Assembly: GCF_002797575.1 (NCBI RefSeq)
Contig: NZ_PGTX01000002.1
Location: 248,001 to 312,000 of the forward strand
Source of the DNA: Polynucleobacter brandtiae
Lineage (GTDB): Bacteria > Pseudomonadota > Gammaproteobacteria > Burkholderiales > Burkholderiaceae
Length of the DNA: 64,000 nt
Direction of reading: 5' to 3'
Position 1 is the first letter of the stretch. Each line of letters begins with the position of its first letter. Both the position numbers and the translations under genes were made by a program. The notes under the pieces were generated by a model that saw only the letters and a program-made list of their open reading frames with translations, was not told the DNA's origin and did no database searches. Shown here one piece after another: positions 37,096 through 47,035 of the stretch.

Positions 37096-40000
37096 TTAAG
37101 CAGCAACTGTTTTGTTTTGCGCTTTTTCCCACAACTCACCTAAAGCACGTTTGTACTCAGTAGGAAGTACCTTTACAAAGCGACTGCGGGCATTACCCCA
37201 ATCAGCCAACAGTACTTTAGCGCGCTCGGAACCAGTGTGACGGAAATGACGCTCAATCAAATTTTTCAAAATTTGCTCATCCGTCAAACGCTCACCACCA
37301 TCCTTCACATCAACAGGAGCGTGCCACTGCGACTGAGGCATCTGAGCAATTTGTTCAGCAGAAGACAGCACTTTTTCTAAGCTGGCCATACTGGTGTTAC
37401 AACGCTTTTCGAATAAACCATCTTCGTCATACACGTAAGCAATACCACCACTCATACCGGCTGCAAAGTTACGGCCAGTTGCGCCCAGAACTACGACCGT
37501 TCCACCTGTCATGTACTCGCAGCCGTGATCGCCAGTACCCTCAACGACAGTGGTTGCCCCTGAATTACGAACTGCAAAACGCTCGCCAGCTACGCCATTA
37601 AAGAATGCCTCGCCACCAATTGCGCCGTACAACACAGTATTGCCCACAATAATGTTTTTTGCCGTATCGCCACGGAATTCATGTGGCGCGCGCACGATGA
37701 CACGTCCACCAGATAAGCCTTTACCAACGTAGTCGTTGCCATCACCCACTAAATCTAGCGTGATGCCGTGGGCTAAAAATGCTGCAAAGCTTTGCCCAGC
37801 AGTACCATTCAATTGAATATGAATCGTGTCATCAGGCAAGCCAGCATGGCCGTAACGCTGAGCTACTTCACCAGACAGCATGGCACCAACGGTGCGGTTT
37901 ACATTTTTCACTGGAACGATGAAAGAGACTTTCTCGCCGCGTTGAATTGCAGGCTCACTCTTCTCAATCAGAATGTTATCCAGGGCACTACCCAAACCAT
38001 GCTCTTGAGTGAGGATCTGATAACGCGGGGCATCAATAGCAACTTGCGGCTCAGCAAAAATCTTACTGAAATCTAAGCCATGGGTTTTCCAGTTATCAAT
38101 TCCTTTGCGGGTATCTAAATAGTCAACTCGCCCGATCAAATCATCAAACTTTCGAATGCCCAATTGCGCCATGATCTCGCGTACTTCTTCAGCAATAAAG
38201 AAGAAGAAGTTCACCACGTGCTCTGGCTTACCAGAGAATTTTTTCCGCAACTCTGGATCTTGAGTGGCAACACCCACTGGACAAGTATTGAGGTGACATT
38301 TACGCATCATGATGCAACCTTCAACTACCAGTGGGGCAGTTGCAAAACCGAACTCATCTGCGCCCAGTAATGCGCCAATCACGACATCGCGCCCTGTTTT
38401 CATTTGGCCATCAGCCTGAACACGAATACGACTACGCAAACCGTTAAGTACTAAAGTCTGCTGGGTTTCCGCCAAACCCAACTCCCATGGTGATCCTGCA
38501 TGCTTGATGGAGGATAGTGGTGAAGCACCAGTACCACCGTCATGCCCAGCAATGACTACGTGATCAGCCTTTGCCTTAGCAACACCCGCTGCAATAGTAC
38601 CGACACCGACTTCAGACACCAGCTTGACTGAAATATCAGCCGCAGGGTTCACATTCTTTAAGTCATGAATTAACTGTGCAATATCTTCAATGGAGTAAAT
38701 ATCGTGGTGGGGTGGCGGAGAAATCAAGCCAACACCAGGAACAGAAAAGCGCAGTTTACCGATGTAATCAGAAACCTTGCCACCTGGCAATTGCCCGCCC
38801 TCGCCTGGCTTAGCACCTTGCGCCATTTTGATCTGAATTTGATCAGCAGAACGCAAGTATTCTGTTGTTACACCGAAACGACCTGAAGCCACCTGCTTAA
38901 TTTTGGAGCGCAATGAATCGCCATCCAATAAAGGGATATTCGCTTCCACAACATCGCTACCCAAAATACTCGCTAAGGTTTCTCCTTTTTTAATTGGAAT
39001 ACCCTTCAGTTCATTGACGTAACGATTAGGATCTTCGCCACCTTCGCCAGTATTCGATTTACCGCCAATGCGATTCATCGCAATCGCTAAAGTAGCATGG
39101 GCTTCAGTAGAGATCGAGCCTAAAGACATCGCACCGGTTGCAAAACGTTTCACGATTTCTTTTGCCGATTCCACTTCATCCAACGGAATTGCTTTAGCCG
39201 GATCAAGCTTGAACTCGAATAAACCTCGTAAAGTCATTTGGCGCTTGGTTTGATCGTTGATCAGGTTTGCATACTCTTTATAGGTTTGATAGCCCTTATC
39301 AATACCAACACGAGTCGAGTGCTGTAACTTCGCAATCGTGTCGGGCGTCCACATATGGTCTTCACCCCGAATACGGAAAGCATACTCACCACCAGCCTCT
39401 AACATATTGGTCAAGACTGGGTCTGCACTAAACGCCGATTGATGCATCCGCAGGGCTTCTTCAGCCACCTCAAATACACCAATACCACCCACGTTAGAAG
39501 GTGTACCCTTAAAGTAATGATCAATGACATCGTGATTTAAACCAATGGCTTCAAAAATTTGTGAACCGGTATAAGACATATAGGTAGAGATGCCCATCTT
39601 AGACATCACTTTTTGTAAGCCCTTACCGACTGCTTTAACAAAGTTCTTCACTGCTTTTTCAGGCGATAAATCCCCTGACAATCCTTTAGCCATTTCAGCC
39701 AGTGTTTCTAGGGCGAGGTATGGATGAATGGCTTCTGCTCCATAGCCGGCCAAAAGCGCAAAGTGGTGTGTTTCACGTGCACTGCCAGTTTCAACTACTA
39801 AACCAACGCTAGTACGCAATCCTTTTTCAACCAAATGTTGATGAATCGCTGAGGTAGCCAACAAAGCAGGAATCGCAACGTGCGCTTCATCTACTTGGCG
39901 ATCACTCACAATTAGGATGTTGTAACCAGAGCGCACAGCATCAGCAGCTTCTGCACAGAGTGATGCTAGGCGCGCTTCAATACCCTCTTTGCCCCAAGAT

Positions 40001-41841
40001 GCCGGATAACAAATATCTAGCTCGTATGAACTAAATTTACCATTTGTGTAGTGTTCAATATGACGAATCTTAGTGATGTCATCAAAGTCTAAAATCGGCT
40101 GACTGACCTCTAAGCGCATTGGTGGGTTGATATTGTTCGTATCCAATAAATTGGGTTTTGGCCCAATAAATGAAACTAAAGACATCACCATATTTTCGCG
40201 AATCGAATCAATCGGCGGATTAGTTACCTGAGCAAATAGTTGCTTAAAATAATTGTAGAGGGGCTTATTCTTGCTAGAGAGAACGGCTAAAGGACTATCG
40301 TTCCCCATCGACCCGATTGCCTCTTCGCCATTCATTGCCATTGGCGCCATGAGATATTTAATATCCTCTTGCGTGTAACCAAAAGCTTGCTGGCGATCTA
40401 ATAATTTTGCCGCTGGACGAATAGTCTTTTCTTCGTCAATTAAGTCAGCTTTGCTTGCGTCCACTTCATCTAGCTTGACGCGTACCGCATCAATCCAGCT
40501 CTTGTAAGGCTTTGCTTTTGACACCGCATTTTTAAGTTCGATGTCATCAATGATGCGTCCTTGCTCCATGTCAATCATGAACATCTTGCCTGGTTGCAAG
40601 CGCCATTTTTGAACAATCTTGCTCTCAGGAATCGGTAATACGCCAGCCTCAGAACCCATGATGACCAGGTCATCATCCGTTACGTAATAACGTGCTGGAC
40701 GCAATCCATTGCGGTCTAAAGTTGCACCAATTTGACGACCATCCGTGAATGCCATTGCTGCTGGGCCATCCCATGGCTCCATCATAGAAGCGTGGTACTC
40801 ATAAAAAGCACGACGATTTTCGTCCATTAATGCATGCTGCTCCCAGGCTTCTGGAATCATCATCATCATGGCTTGGGCTAATGGATAGCCTGCCATTACC
40901 AACAACTCTAAGCAGTTATCAAAGCAGGCCGTATCTGATTGGCCTGGATAAATGAGTGGCCACAATTTCTTCAAATCGTCACCGAGCACTGGAGAACTAA
41001 TTGCGCCCTCGCGAGCGTTAACCCAATTCACGTTGCCTTTAACTGTATTGATCTCGCCGTTATGCGCAATCATCCGATATGGGTGAGCCAATTCCCACGC
41101 TGGGAAGGTATTTGTTGAGAATCGTTGGTGCACCAAAGCCAATGCAGAAACCGTACGCGCATCTTTCAAGTCCTGGTAATAGGCACCCACTTGATTTGCT
41201 AACAACAACCCTTTGTACACAATAGTACGGGCTGACATCGATGCCACGAAATATTCTTTACCGTGCTTTAAATGTAAATCCTGAATTGCATGACTTGCAG
41301 TTTTGCGAATGACATAAAGCTTGCGCTCTAATGCATCAGTAGTCATGATGTCGCGTCCGCGCCCAATAAAAATTTGACGAATAAATGGCTCTGTCATTCT
41401 TACTGTTGGTGACATTGGTAGCTTCACGTCGATTGGAACATCTCTCCAACCCAACACGACCTGCCCCTCTAAACGTACTGTACGTTCTAATTCTTGCTCG
41501 CAAGCCAAGCGTGAGGCATGCTCTTTTGGCAAGAAAATCATACCGACACCATATTCACCAAAGGGTGGCAACGCAATTCCTTGCTTCGCCATTTCTTCTC
41601 GATACAGCAAATCTGGAGTCTGAATCAGTATCCCAGCACCATCACCCATTAACGGATCTGCACCCACGGCACCCCGGTGATCTAAGTTCTCCAGAATCTG
41701 CAATCCTTGAGCAACAATCTCGTGGGATTTTTTACCTTTGATGTGTGCAACAAATCCTACGCCGCACGCGTCGTGCTCATTTTGAGGATCATAAAGTCCG
41801 TGGGCGATGGGGCGAAGTGGTGATTGAATTTGCTTAGTCAT
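37096..41841 (-). CDS. gltB: Glutamate synthase (NADPH) large subunit
   Basis: GltB makes two glutamates from glutamine and 2-oxoglutarate, the GOGAT step of ammonium assimilation. The 1581-residue protein has a class-II glutaminase whose catalytic Cys26 ([10 protein letters not shown]) becomes N-terminal after removal of a 25-residue propeptide. It has the FMN synthase domain with [12 protein letters not shown] and [18 protein letters not shown], the [3Fe-4S] cysteines in [21 protein letters not shown], and the C-terminal beta-helix (GGxxVRAPHEF and [11 protein letters not shown]). The frame extends to 41916, but ATG 41841 has a GGAAA ribosome binding site. Confidence 0.97.
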   Translation of the reverse strand: MTKQIQSPLRPIAHGLYDPQNEHDACGVGFVAHIKGKKSHEIVAQGLQILENLDHRGAVGADPLMGDGAGILIQTPDLLYREEMAKQGIALPPFGEYGVGMIFLPKEHASRLACEQELERTVRLEGQVVLGWRDVPIDVKLPMSPTVRMTEPFIRQIFIGRGRDIMTTDALERKLYVIRKTASHAIQDLHLKHGKEYFVASMSARTIVYKGLLLANQVGAYYQDLKDARTVSALALVHQRFSTNTFPAWELAHPYRMIAHNGEINTVKGNVNWVNAREGAISSPVLGDDLKKLWPLIYPGQSDTACFDNCLELLVMAGYPLAQAMMMMIPEAWEQHALMDENRRAFYEYHASMMEPWDGPAAMAFTDGRQIGATLDRNGLRPARYYVTDDDLVIMGSEAGVLPIPESKIVQKWRLQPGKMFMIDMEQGRIIDDIELKNAVSKAKPYKSWIDAVRVKLDEVDASKADLIDEEKTIRPAAKLLDRQQAFGYTQEDIKYLMAPMAMNGEEAIGSMGNDSPLAVLSSKNKPLYNYFKQLFAQVTNPPIDSIRENMVMSLVSFIGPKPNLLDTNNINPPMRLEVSQPILDFDDITKIRHIEHYTNGKFSSYELDICYPASWGKEGIEARLASLCAEAADAVRSGYNILIVSDRQVDEAHVAIPALLATSAIHQHLVEKGLRTSVGLVVETGSARETHHFALLAGYGAEAIHPYLALETLAEMAKGLSGDLSPEKAVKNFVKAVGKGLQKVMSKMGISTYMSYTGSQIFEAIGLNHDVIDHYFKGTPSNVGGIGVFEVAEEALRMHQSAFSADPVLTNMLEAGGEYAFRIRGEDHMWTPDTIAKLQHSTRVGIDKGYQTYKEYANLINDQTKRQMTLRGLFEFKLDPAKAIPLDEVESAKEIVKRFATGAMSLGSISTEAHATLAIAMNRIGGKSNTGEGGEDPNRYVNELKGIPIKKGETLASILGSDVVEANIPLLDGDSLRSKIKQVASGRFGVTTEYLRSADQIQIKMAQGAKPGEGGQLPGGKVSDYIGKLRFSVPGVGLISPPPHHDIYSIEDIAQLIHDLKNVNPAADISVKLVSEVGVGTIAAGVAKAKADHVVIAGHDGGTGASPLSSIKHAGSPWELGLAETQQTLVLNGLRSRIRVQADGQMKTGRDVVIGALLGADEFGFATAPLVVEGCIMMRKCHLNTCPVGVATQDPELRKKFSGKPEHVVNFFFFIAEEVREIMAQLGIRKFDDLIGRVDYLDTRKGIDNWKTHGLDFSKIFAEPQVAIDAPRYQILTQEHGLGSALDNILIEKSEPAIQRGEKVSFIVPVKNVNRTVGAMLSGEVAQRYGHAGLPDDTIHIQLNGTAGQSFAAFLAHGITLDLVGDGNDYVGKGLSGGRVIVRAPHEFRGDTAKNIIVGNTVLYGAIGGEAFFNGVAGERFAVRNSGATTVVEGTGDHGCEYMTGGTVVVLGATGRNFAAGMSGGIAYVYDEDGLFEKRCNTSMASLEKVLSSAEQIAQMPQSQWHAPVDVKDGGERLTDEQILKNLIERHFRHTGSERAKVLLADWGNARSRFVKVLPTEYKRALGELWEKAQNKTVAA

Positions 41842-41887
41842 GATATTTCCGTGCGCCTCTAATGGCTTGATTACTTTTGGAAGATCA

Positions 41888-41916
41888 AATATAGGGGAAT
41901 ACCCATGCTGATGCAA
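41888..41916 (-). promoter_or_regulatory. Candidate gltB promoter
   Basis: On the minus strand TTGCAT (41916-41911) and TATATT (41893-41888) are spaced by exactly 17 bases. Transcription would begin about 40 bases before ATG 41841. The -10 matches consensus in five of six positions; the -35 matches only in TTG. The REPIN-like repeat ends 14 bases upstream of the -35. Confidence 0.5.
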
Positions 41917-41929
41917 TAGAAATAAAATA

Positions 41930-41988
41930 ACTCTGTCCCATTTAATTATGGGTTTAACTCAAAAATTAGATTATAAAAGGGACAGAGT
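41930..41988. repeat. REPIN-like inverted repeat next to a RAYT gene
   Basis: ACTCTGTCCC (41930-41939) and GGGACAGAGT (41979-41988) are perfect inverted arms of 10 bases. They are separated by 39 AT-rich bases that may partly pair. Two REP-like sequences in opposite orientation beside a REP-associated transposase gene are what a REPIN looks like. It lies between the 3-prime end of the RAYT gene (48 bases away) and the gltB promoter. Confidence 0.65.
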
Positions 41989-42036
41989 CAAAATCTTGCT
42001 AGAGGAAATCGGTGTACTCATACCCCCTAATCCTCT

Positions 42037-42741
42037 CTAAGCCATTGAAATTATTGAAGTTATCTTCTTAGGGCGACCCCGGCGACGAATCTTAACCTGC
42101 TCGGGATTGTTCTTAAAAAGCTTTTGTGCATAAACATCCCTCATCCAGGGCTTTGAGCGTAGAAGCGCTTCTGTAATTTGTTGATCCTCCCAGTAGGGGG
42201 CACCCTCCTTCACAAAAGTAGCCCAAGCCATTTGTCTTTCAAAGGGGGTATTACCTAATCTCCAAAAATGCTCGTGGTCCACCAACCAAGTTTCGGCAGT
42301 CCCACTAATATGGGACCCAAAACTAGTCCAGCTTGATCCCTGTGGACTCGACTCAAATCCGGATCTCACTGGATTGAGCTCGATGTAGCGTTGGCATCGC
42401 AAAAAATAATCGGGGTCTATCAAGGACGATCGATACCGCCCCTCCCAAATAGTGCCAGAGCGACCTTGCTGCTGATTAAAGTACTGAACATAACGTCGAC
42501 CCAAAGACTGCATCGTTTTAGCAAGCGAATCAACATGCTGAGGTGTTATCAAAAGATGCACATGATTTGGCATCAAAGCAAATGCATGCACAGAACAAGC
42601 AAATTGTTTGGCCGCTTCGCGCAACCAGTCTAAATAAATACGACGATCAGCATCTTTATAAAAGATTGTTTCTCGATTATTTCCCAGCACCATCACATGC
42701 ATTGCTTGGCCAGGGATGATCGTACGAGCCTGTCGTGCCAT
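42037..42741 (-). CDS. REP-associated tyrosine transposase (RAYT, Y1/HUH family)
   Basis: This 234-residue Y1-type transposase-like protein matches RAYTs, domesticated IS200/IS605-related single-strand nucleases that mobilise REP or REPIN sequences. The HUH motif is HVH at residues 60-62 (ALMPNHVHLLITP), and the likely catalytic Tyr84 is in LGRRYVQYFNQ. The family motifs WEGRYRSSLI and RYIELNPVRSG follow at about 99-127. The basic C-terminus has an AT-hook-like core, RRGRPKK. It starts 12 bases after the mrcA stop on the same strand and probably depends on mrcA transcription. No insertion-sequence ends or target duplications are visible. Confidence 0.9.
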   Translation of the reverse strand: MARQARTIIPGQAMHVMVLGNNRETIFYKDADRRIYLDWLREAAKQFACSVHAFALMPNHVHLLITPQHVDSLAKTMQSLGRRYVQYFNQQQGRSGTIWEGRYRSSLIDPDYFLRCQRYIELNPVRSGFESSPQGSSWTSFGSHISGTAETWLVDHEHFWRLGNTPFERQMAWATFVKEGAPYWEDQQITEALLRSKPWMRDVYAQKLFKNNPEQVKIRRRGRPKKITSIISMA

Positions 42742-42753
42742 TACCCTAACGAA

Positions 42754-45081
42754 CTACTGAAGTTCGCGAACCCCATTGCCATTAGAAAATTCAGGGATAA
42801 ACCAGTCGCCGTCCAATTGACTAACGCCTGCAGGTACTTCACGCGTCTGTTGTGGCTCGTCTCGTAGAGCGGTCGCCATATAAGATGTCCACATAGGCAA
42901 AGCAAGACCGCCGCCAGTCTCTCGATCACCTAAGCTAGCAGGCTTATCAAAGCCAATCCAGGCGATGGCTACCACCTTTGGGCTATATCCTGCGAACCAT
43001 GCGTCATGAGAGTCATTCGTAGTGCCCGTTTTACCGGCAATATCACTTCTTCCCAACTTCGCCCTGGCACTAGCAGCCGTACCCGTCTTGGTCACCTCTT
43101 GAAGCAAGCTATCCATAACAAAGGCAGTACGCGCATCCAGGACGCGTGTTGCATCTACTTTTGCCTGAGTTGGCTTTGCCTCGAACAAGACAACCCCTTT
43201 TGAATCCACCATCTTATTAATTAAGTAAGGGTCAACTCGATAGCCTCCATTAGCAAAAACACTGTAGGCAGAAGCCATTTGCAATGGGGTTACTGAACCA
43301 GCACCGAGCGCCATGGTTAAGTAAGGAGGGTGTTTCTCGGCTTCAAATCCAAAGCGTTGGATGTAGTCCTGTGCATAGGAAGGGCCAATAGCGCGAATAA
43401 TTCGCACTGACACTAAATTTTTAGATTTAGCTAGCGCATTACGCAAACGCATCATGCCATCGTACTTACCGTCATAGTTTTTGGGTTGCCATGCCTGACT
43501 ACCGGTCTCCATACTTCCAATCGACAGCGGTGCATCGTTGACCATCGTGCTAGGTGAGAAGCCTTTTTCAATCGCAGCGGCATAAATGAATGGCTTGAAG
43601 GATGAGCCTGGTTGACGCTGCGCCTGCGTTACATGATTAAATTGATTGCGACGAAAATCAAATCCACCTACTAAGGAAAGAATCGCGCCCGTCTCGGCAT
43701 TCATTGACACAAATGCTGCCTCTACTTGAGGTAGTTGTGCCAACTTCCAAACGCCGCCATCAGATAACAGTCTAATAATTGCACCGGCACGTAAGCGTTT
43801 TTTTGGTTGGGCGCTATCAGTCAAGGAGGCTGTAGCTAACTTCATTCCCTCTCCCTTTAGAGTGATAATGTCCCCAGTAGCAATCATGACTTGCATCTCT
43901 TTTGGCTTGAAATCAAGAACAACTCCGGACTGCAAATCATCTAATTGTGGATGTGCAAGCAATGCCTCATCAATCACGCGTTGACGCTTGACAGTTTCCT
44001 CGGGTAATTCAATGAATCCCTCAGGGCCACGGTAGGCATGGCGCAGATCGTATTCAAAAATACCGCGACGCACTGCTTTATAAGCCGCATCTTGATCAGC
44101 CTTCAAGATAGTGGTGTAAACATCAATTCCCTGAGAGTAGATTGCCTCACCGTATTGGGTAAACAATAATTGCCGCACCATCTCTGATGGAAAGTCAGCT
44201 CTGGTACTGAACTCATTTCCAAGGCCGCGTATGTGCAACTCTTCGGCCATGGCTATTTGATATTGCTCCGGGGTTATGTAGCTTAGGTCGCGCATACGCT
44301 GCAAAATATATTCTTGGCGAATTTTTGCGCGACGGAAATTGCTCACTGGGTTATAAGCGGAGGGAGCCTTCGGTAAACCCGCCAGCATCGCAGATTCTGC
44401 AATTGAAATATCTTTTAATTCTTTACCAAAATAAATTTGCGCTGCGCTAGAAAAACCATACGCTCGCTGACCCAAGAAAATTTGATTCATGTAGATTTCT
44501 AAAATCTTATCTTTACTGAGTTGGGCTTCGATCTCCCAAGCCAGCAATACCTCGTAAATTTTCCGGCTAAACGTTTTTTCATTACTTAGGAAAAAATTAC
44601 GAGCGACTTGCATGGTGATAGTAGAGGCGCCCTGAGACAAATTGCCTCGTAAGTTTGTTAAGGTGGCTCGCAATATACCAACGTAATCTACTCCGCCATG
44701 CGAGTAAAAACGGTCATCCTCAATAGCCAAAACTGCATTACGCATTTTTATCGGAATCTCATTAAGGGGAATGACCTTACGACGCTCCTCCCCAAACTCA
44801 CCTATGAGTACCTTATCGGCTGTATAAATTCGCAATGGGGTTTTGGGGTTGTAATCCACCAAGGCTGAGATTTTAGGCAAATTAGGCTTGGCTATTAAGA
44901 AAGCGTAGCCCAGCATGAGCATGCACACTACTGCAAATACCATGCCCATAATGAGTAATGCTTTTACTAATGGGTTACTTCCCGATGTTGAGCGCCCAAC
45001 TACCTGTTTTGTTGGGCGTCGGTCTGGCTGTCGGCTAAATCGCCGATTCAATGGTGGCTTGTCTTGAGGAGGGTTTGCCAT
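42754..45081 (-). CDS. mrcA: Penicillin-binding protein 1A, bifunctional
   Basis: PBP1A polymerises and cross-links peptidoglycan in the periplasm. The 775-residue protein has a short cytoplasmic tail and a membrane helix (about 36-62). The GT51 glycosyltransferase domain has the catalytic EDDRFYSHGGVD and QGASTITMQVARNFFLS. The transpeptidase domain has SSFK (QPGSSFKPFIYA), SKN (LAKSKNLVSVR) and KTGTT boxes. The frame also allows TTG at 45087. ATG 45081 was chosen because it lies six bases after a perfect TATAAT and normal family starts fit either. It is divergent from the secretin locus. Confidence 0.95.
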   Translation of the reverse strand: MANPPQDKPPLNRRFSRQPDRRPTKQVVGRSTSGSNPLVKALLIMGMVFAVVCMLMLGYAFLIAKPNLPKISALVDYNPKTPLRIYTADKVLIGEFGEERRKVIPLNEIPIKMRNAVLAIEDDRFYSHGGVDYVGILRATLTNLRGNLSQGASTITMQVARNFFLSNEKTFSRKIYEVLLAWEIEAQLSKDKILEIYMNQIFLGQRAYGFSSAAQIYFGKELKDISIAESAMLAGLPKAPSAYNPVSNFRRAKIRQEYILQRMRDLSYITPEQYQIAMAEELHIRGLGNEFSTRADFPSEMVRQLLFTQYGEAIYSQGIDVYTTILKADQDAAYKAVRRGIFEYDLRHAYRGPEGFIELPEETVKRQRVIDEALLAHPQLDDLQSGVVLDFKPKEMQVMIATGDIITLKGEGMKLATASLTDSAQPKKRLRAGAIIRLLSDGGVWKLAQLPQVEAAFVSMNAETGAILSLVGGFDFRRNQFNHVTQAQRQPGSSFKPFIYAAAIEKGFSPSTMVNDAPLSIGSMETGSQAWQPKNYDGKYDGMMRLRNALAKSKNLVSVRIIRAIGPSYAQDYIQRFGFEAEKHPPYLTMALGAGSVTPLQMASAYSVFANGGYRVDPYLINKMVDSKGVVLFEAKPTQAKVDATRVLDARTAFVMDSLLQEVTKTGTAASARAKLGRSDIAGKTGTTNDSHDAWFAGYSPKVVAIAWIGFDKPASLGDRETGGGLALPMWTSYMATALRDEPQQTREVPAGVSQLDGDWFIPEFSNGNGVRELQ

Positions 45082-45087
45082 TTTCAA

Positions 45088-45093
45088 ATTATA
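45088..45093 (-). promoter_or_regulatory. Consensus -10 box (TATAAT) for mrcA
   Basis: On the minus strand a perfect TATAAT (45093-45088) is followed by six bases (TTGAAA) and then ATG 45081. This is the same spacing as at hemA. No ribosome binding site is present and no clear -35 is seen. It predicts a leaderless or near-leaderless mRNA. Confidence 0.45.
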
Positions 45094-45218
45094 GGGTGCT
45101 TGGCTAATCTGCTACCGTACTCCAAAACCCCTATTAGGAAAGTTTGGGGTTTAATTTTCTGACAAGCCATTACGCATATCCTGATTCTTTTTCTCCTCCC
45201 CAAGGAAAACAATATGGC

Positions 45219-45899
45219 ATGCCCCCACGCCAAATCTCTCCCCAATCCTTTGATGATATTTTGAGTGACCTAGGGGATGATCCAGCCATTCCCGATCCCC
45301 ATGGTATTCGTAAGCCTTCAGCAGCCCCAAGACCGCAGCAGGAGTTCACCAAAAATCCAAAATCCACTGCCTTTTCTTTGGAAAACCTTCCGCTAAATAA
45401 CGTCAAAATCGGTCCTTTTTTCCTTTACGCCTGGGCCTTTTTGGCGCTGTCAGCTGGTCTCTTTCTGATTTTAGAATCCAATAAATCAAGTTCTGCAGCG
45501 CAATTGGAGCCACTACAAATTCAATTATCAAGCTTACAAAAACAGTTCGATTTAGCCAAAATAGAATGGGAACATGATTTGGAGAGTCTTTATGAAGAAA
45601 TAGATATATTAGAAGTAAGCATTCACTTATTAGAGGTAAAAGCACCGTTATCATCGGCTCAAAACAAAACGCTTCCCACGCCCCATGAGGCGGATCTGCG
45701 TCGCTGGAGGTACCTAGGGTTAATTCGCGTAAAAGGTATCGAGCAGGCTTTTTTTCACAACGGCAAAGCCAGCGTGATGCTGGCAAAGGATGGGCTTGCT
45801 TTGGGTGACTGGCGTCTAAGCCAAGCCCAAAAAGAAGGGGCGATATTAACCCACCCCAAGGGCAAATCGATTACTTTTCAATCGTCCAAACCAGAATGA
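45219..45899 (+). CDS. Putative PilO/PilP-like inner-membrane protein of a reduced secretin locus
   Basis: I do not recognise this 226-residue protein with certainty. It has an acidic, proline-rich cytoplasmic N-terminus (FDDILSDLGDDPAIPDP at residues 11-27) and one membrane helix (about 66-86). A coiled coil follows (about 95-142), then a beta-rich C-terminal domain (about 160-222, RRWRYLGLIRVKGIEQAFFHNGKASVMLAKDG). The helix plus coiled coil resembles PilO, and the C-terminal domain loosely resembles the PilP homology region. It sits where pilMNOP normally stands and overlaps the secretin gene by four bases (ATGA). ATG 45219 has an AAGGAAA site; a TTG at 45144 in the same frame would add 25 residues. 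Confidence 0.6.
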   Translation: MPPRQISPQSFDDILSDLGDDPAIPDPHGIRKPSAAPRPQQEFTKNPKSTAFSLENLPLNNVKIGPFFLYAWAFLALSAGLFLILESNKSSSAAQLEPLQIQLSSLQKQFDLAKIEWEHDLESLYEEIDILEVSIHLLEVKAPLSSAQNKTLPTPHEADLRRWRYLGLIRVKGIEQAFFHNGKASVMLAKDGLALGDWRLSQAQKEGAILTHPKGKSITFQSSKPE

Positions 45900-47023
45900 A
45901 TCCATTTAAAAAGGTTCGCCTTTTACCCATCCTTTACATCACTATTGTTGTGCTGAGTTTATGCAATATACGCCCTCTAGCTGCTCAATCCACTCAAGAA
46001 ATCAGCGCCTCACCCGGCCCTCAGGATGGGCTTATAAGCCTACAGTTTCATCAAATAGAGCTAACTGCACTTTTACAAGTATTGGCTAAAGTGGGCAATA
46101 CGAACTTTATCTTGAGTGAGTCAATTCAAGGCAAGATTACTGTGGATTTAAGTGACACTCCCTGGAAAACAGCCCTGGATTCCATTCTGGCAAGCCGCGG
46201 ACTTCGCTTAGTCAGAAACGGGGGTATTTACTGGATTGGGCCTCACGCAGAAATCCAGAGCTTCCAAAAGTTTCGGCGAGAGGACGCCGCCCTCCCATTT
46301 GGCGGGGATCATATAAATAGTCCTCGTCAGATTCTGATTGAGGCACGTATTGTTGAGGCAGATCAGCGCTTTGCTAGAGAGCTAGGAGTCAAACTAGGGT
46401 ATCAAGCTGCAAATGCTAGCAACCCCAATCAAAATGCCAGCGCCGCGGTAGATTTAGCTGGAGCCGGCTTAAATGGCTTTAATCCAGCGACTCTAGCCGC
46501 AACCCTCATCTCTAAGAACGCAGCAAGACTCTTACAAATCGAGCTCTCAGCGCTGGAATCTGATGGTCAGGGCAAGATTTTGTCTAACCCCCGCATCATG
46601 ACGGGGGATCAAGTCAAGGCTGTTATCGAGCAAGGTACTGAATTGCCGTATCAAGTTAGCAGCCAAAGCGGCAGTAAATTACAGTTTCGTAAGGCTAATT
46701 TACGTTTGGAGGTTTTACCCAAAATTCATCCAGATGGAAAAATATCCATGCTGGTGGGCATCAATAAAGACACGATTGGTATGAAAACCGAACAGGGCTA
46801 TGCGATCGATACTAAGAACTTGAGCTCTGAGGTAACGGTTGAGAATGGGGGTACAGCCATCATTGGGGGGATTTTCCAAACCACGGAACGAGAGGATGAG
46901 GTGAAAATTCCCCTGCTGGGCGATATCCCTCTGATTGGGCACTTATTTCGGCATAAATCCAAATTAGCAGACAAAACTGAATTATTAGTTTTCTTAACTC
47001 CCACTGTTTTAGACAAACCCTAA
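45896..47023 (+). CDS. Short PilQ/HofQ-like secretin
   Basis: This 375-residue protein is an outer-membrane secretin with a signal peptide to about residue 30. It has one STN domain (about 47-116, LISLQFHQIELTALLQVLAK) and a complete secretin domain (about 145-373), including RQILIEARIVEADQRFARELG, GKILSNPRIMTGDQVKAVIEQG and LLGDIPLIGHLFRHKSK. It lacks the AMIN domains and is about half the length of typical PilQ. In size it is close to HofQ/ComE secretins linked to DNA uptake. The position before aroK-aroB is the standard pil/hof/com locus. A role in DNA uptake or type IV pili is inference. Confidence 0.88.
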   Translation: MNPFKKVRLLPILYITIVVLSLCNIRPLAAQSTQEISASPGPQDGLISLQFHQIELTALLQVLAKVGNTNFILSESIQGKITVDLSDTPWKTALDSILASRGLRLVRNGGIYWIGPHAEIQSFQKFRREDAALPFGGDHINSPRQILIEARIVEADQRFARELGVKLGYQAANASNPNQNASAAVDLAGAGLNGFNPATLAATLISKNAARLLQIELSALESDGQGKILSNPRIMTGDQVKAVIEQGTELPYQVSSQSGSKLQFRKANLRLEVLPKIHPDGKISMLVGINKDTIGMKTEQGYAIDTKNLSSEVTVENGGTAIIGGIFQTTEREDEVKIPLLGDIPLIGHLFRHKSKLADKTELLVFLTPTVLDKP

Positions 47024-47035
47024 TAAAATCGAGGG

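Noticed and set aside
41930-41988. Inverted repeat read as a terminator for the RAYT gene
   Set aside because: The loop is 39 bases and no T-run follows the arm on the minus strand, so a REPIN-like element fits better than a rho-independent terminator.
41970-41990. TTGACT and TATAAT inside the REPIN arm as a gltB promoter
   Set aside because: The two boxes are only 10 bases apart, too close for a sigma-70 promoter; the pair at 41888-41916 has 17-base spacing.
42037-42741. The RAYT gene as part of a complete insertion sequence
   Set aside because: No terminal repeats, target duplication or second transposase gene are seen, and it fits tightly behind mrcA; a resident RAYT is more likely.
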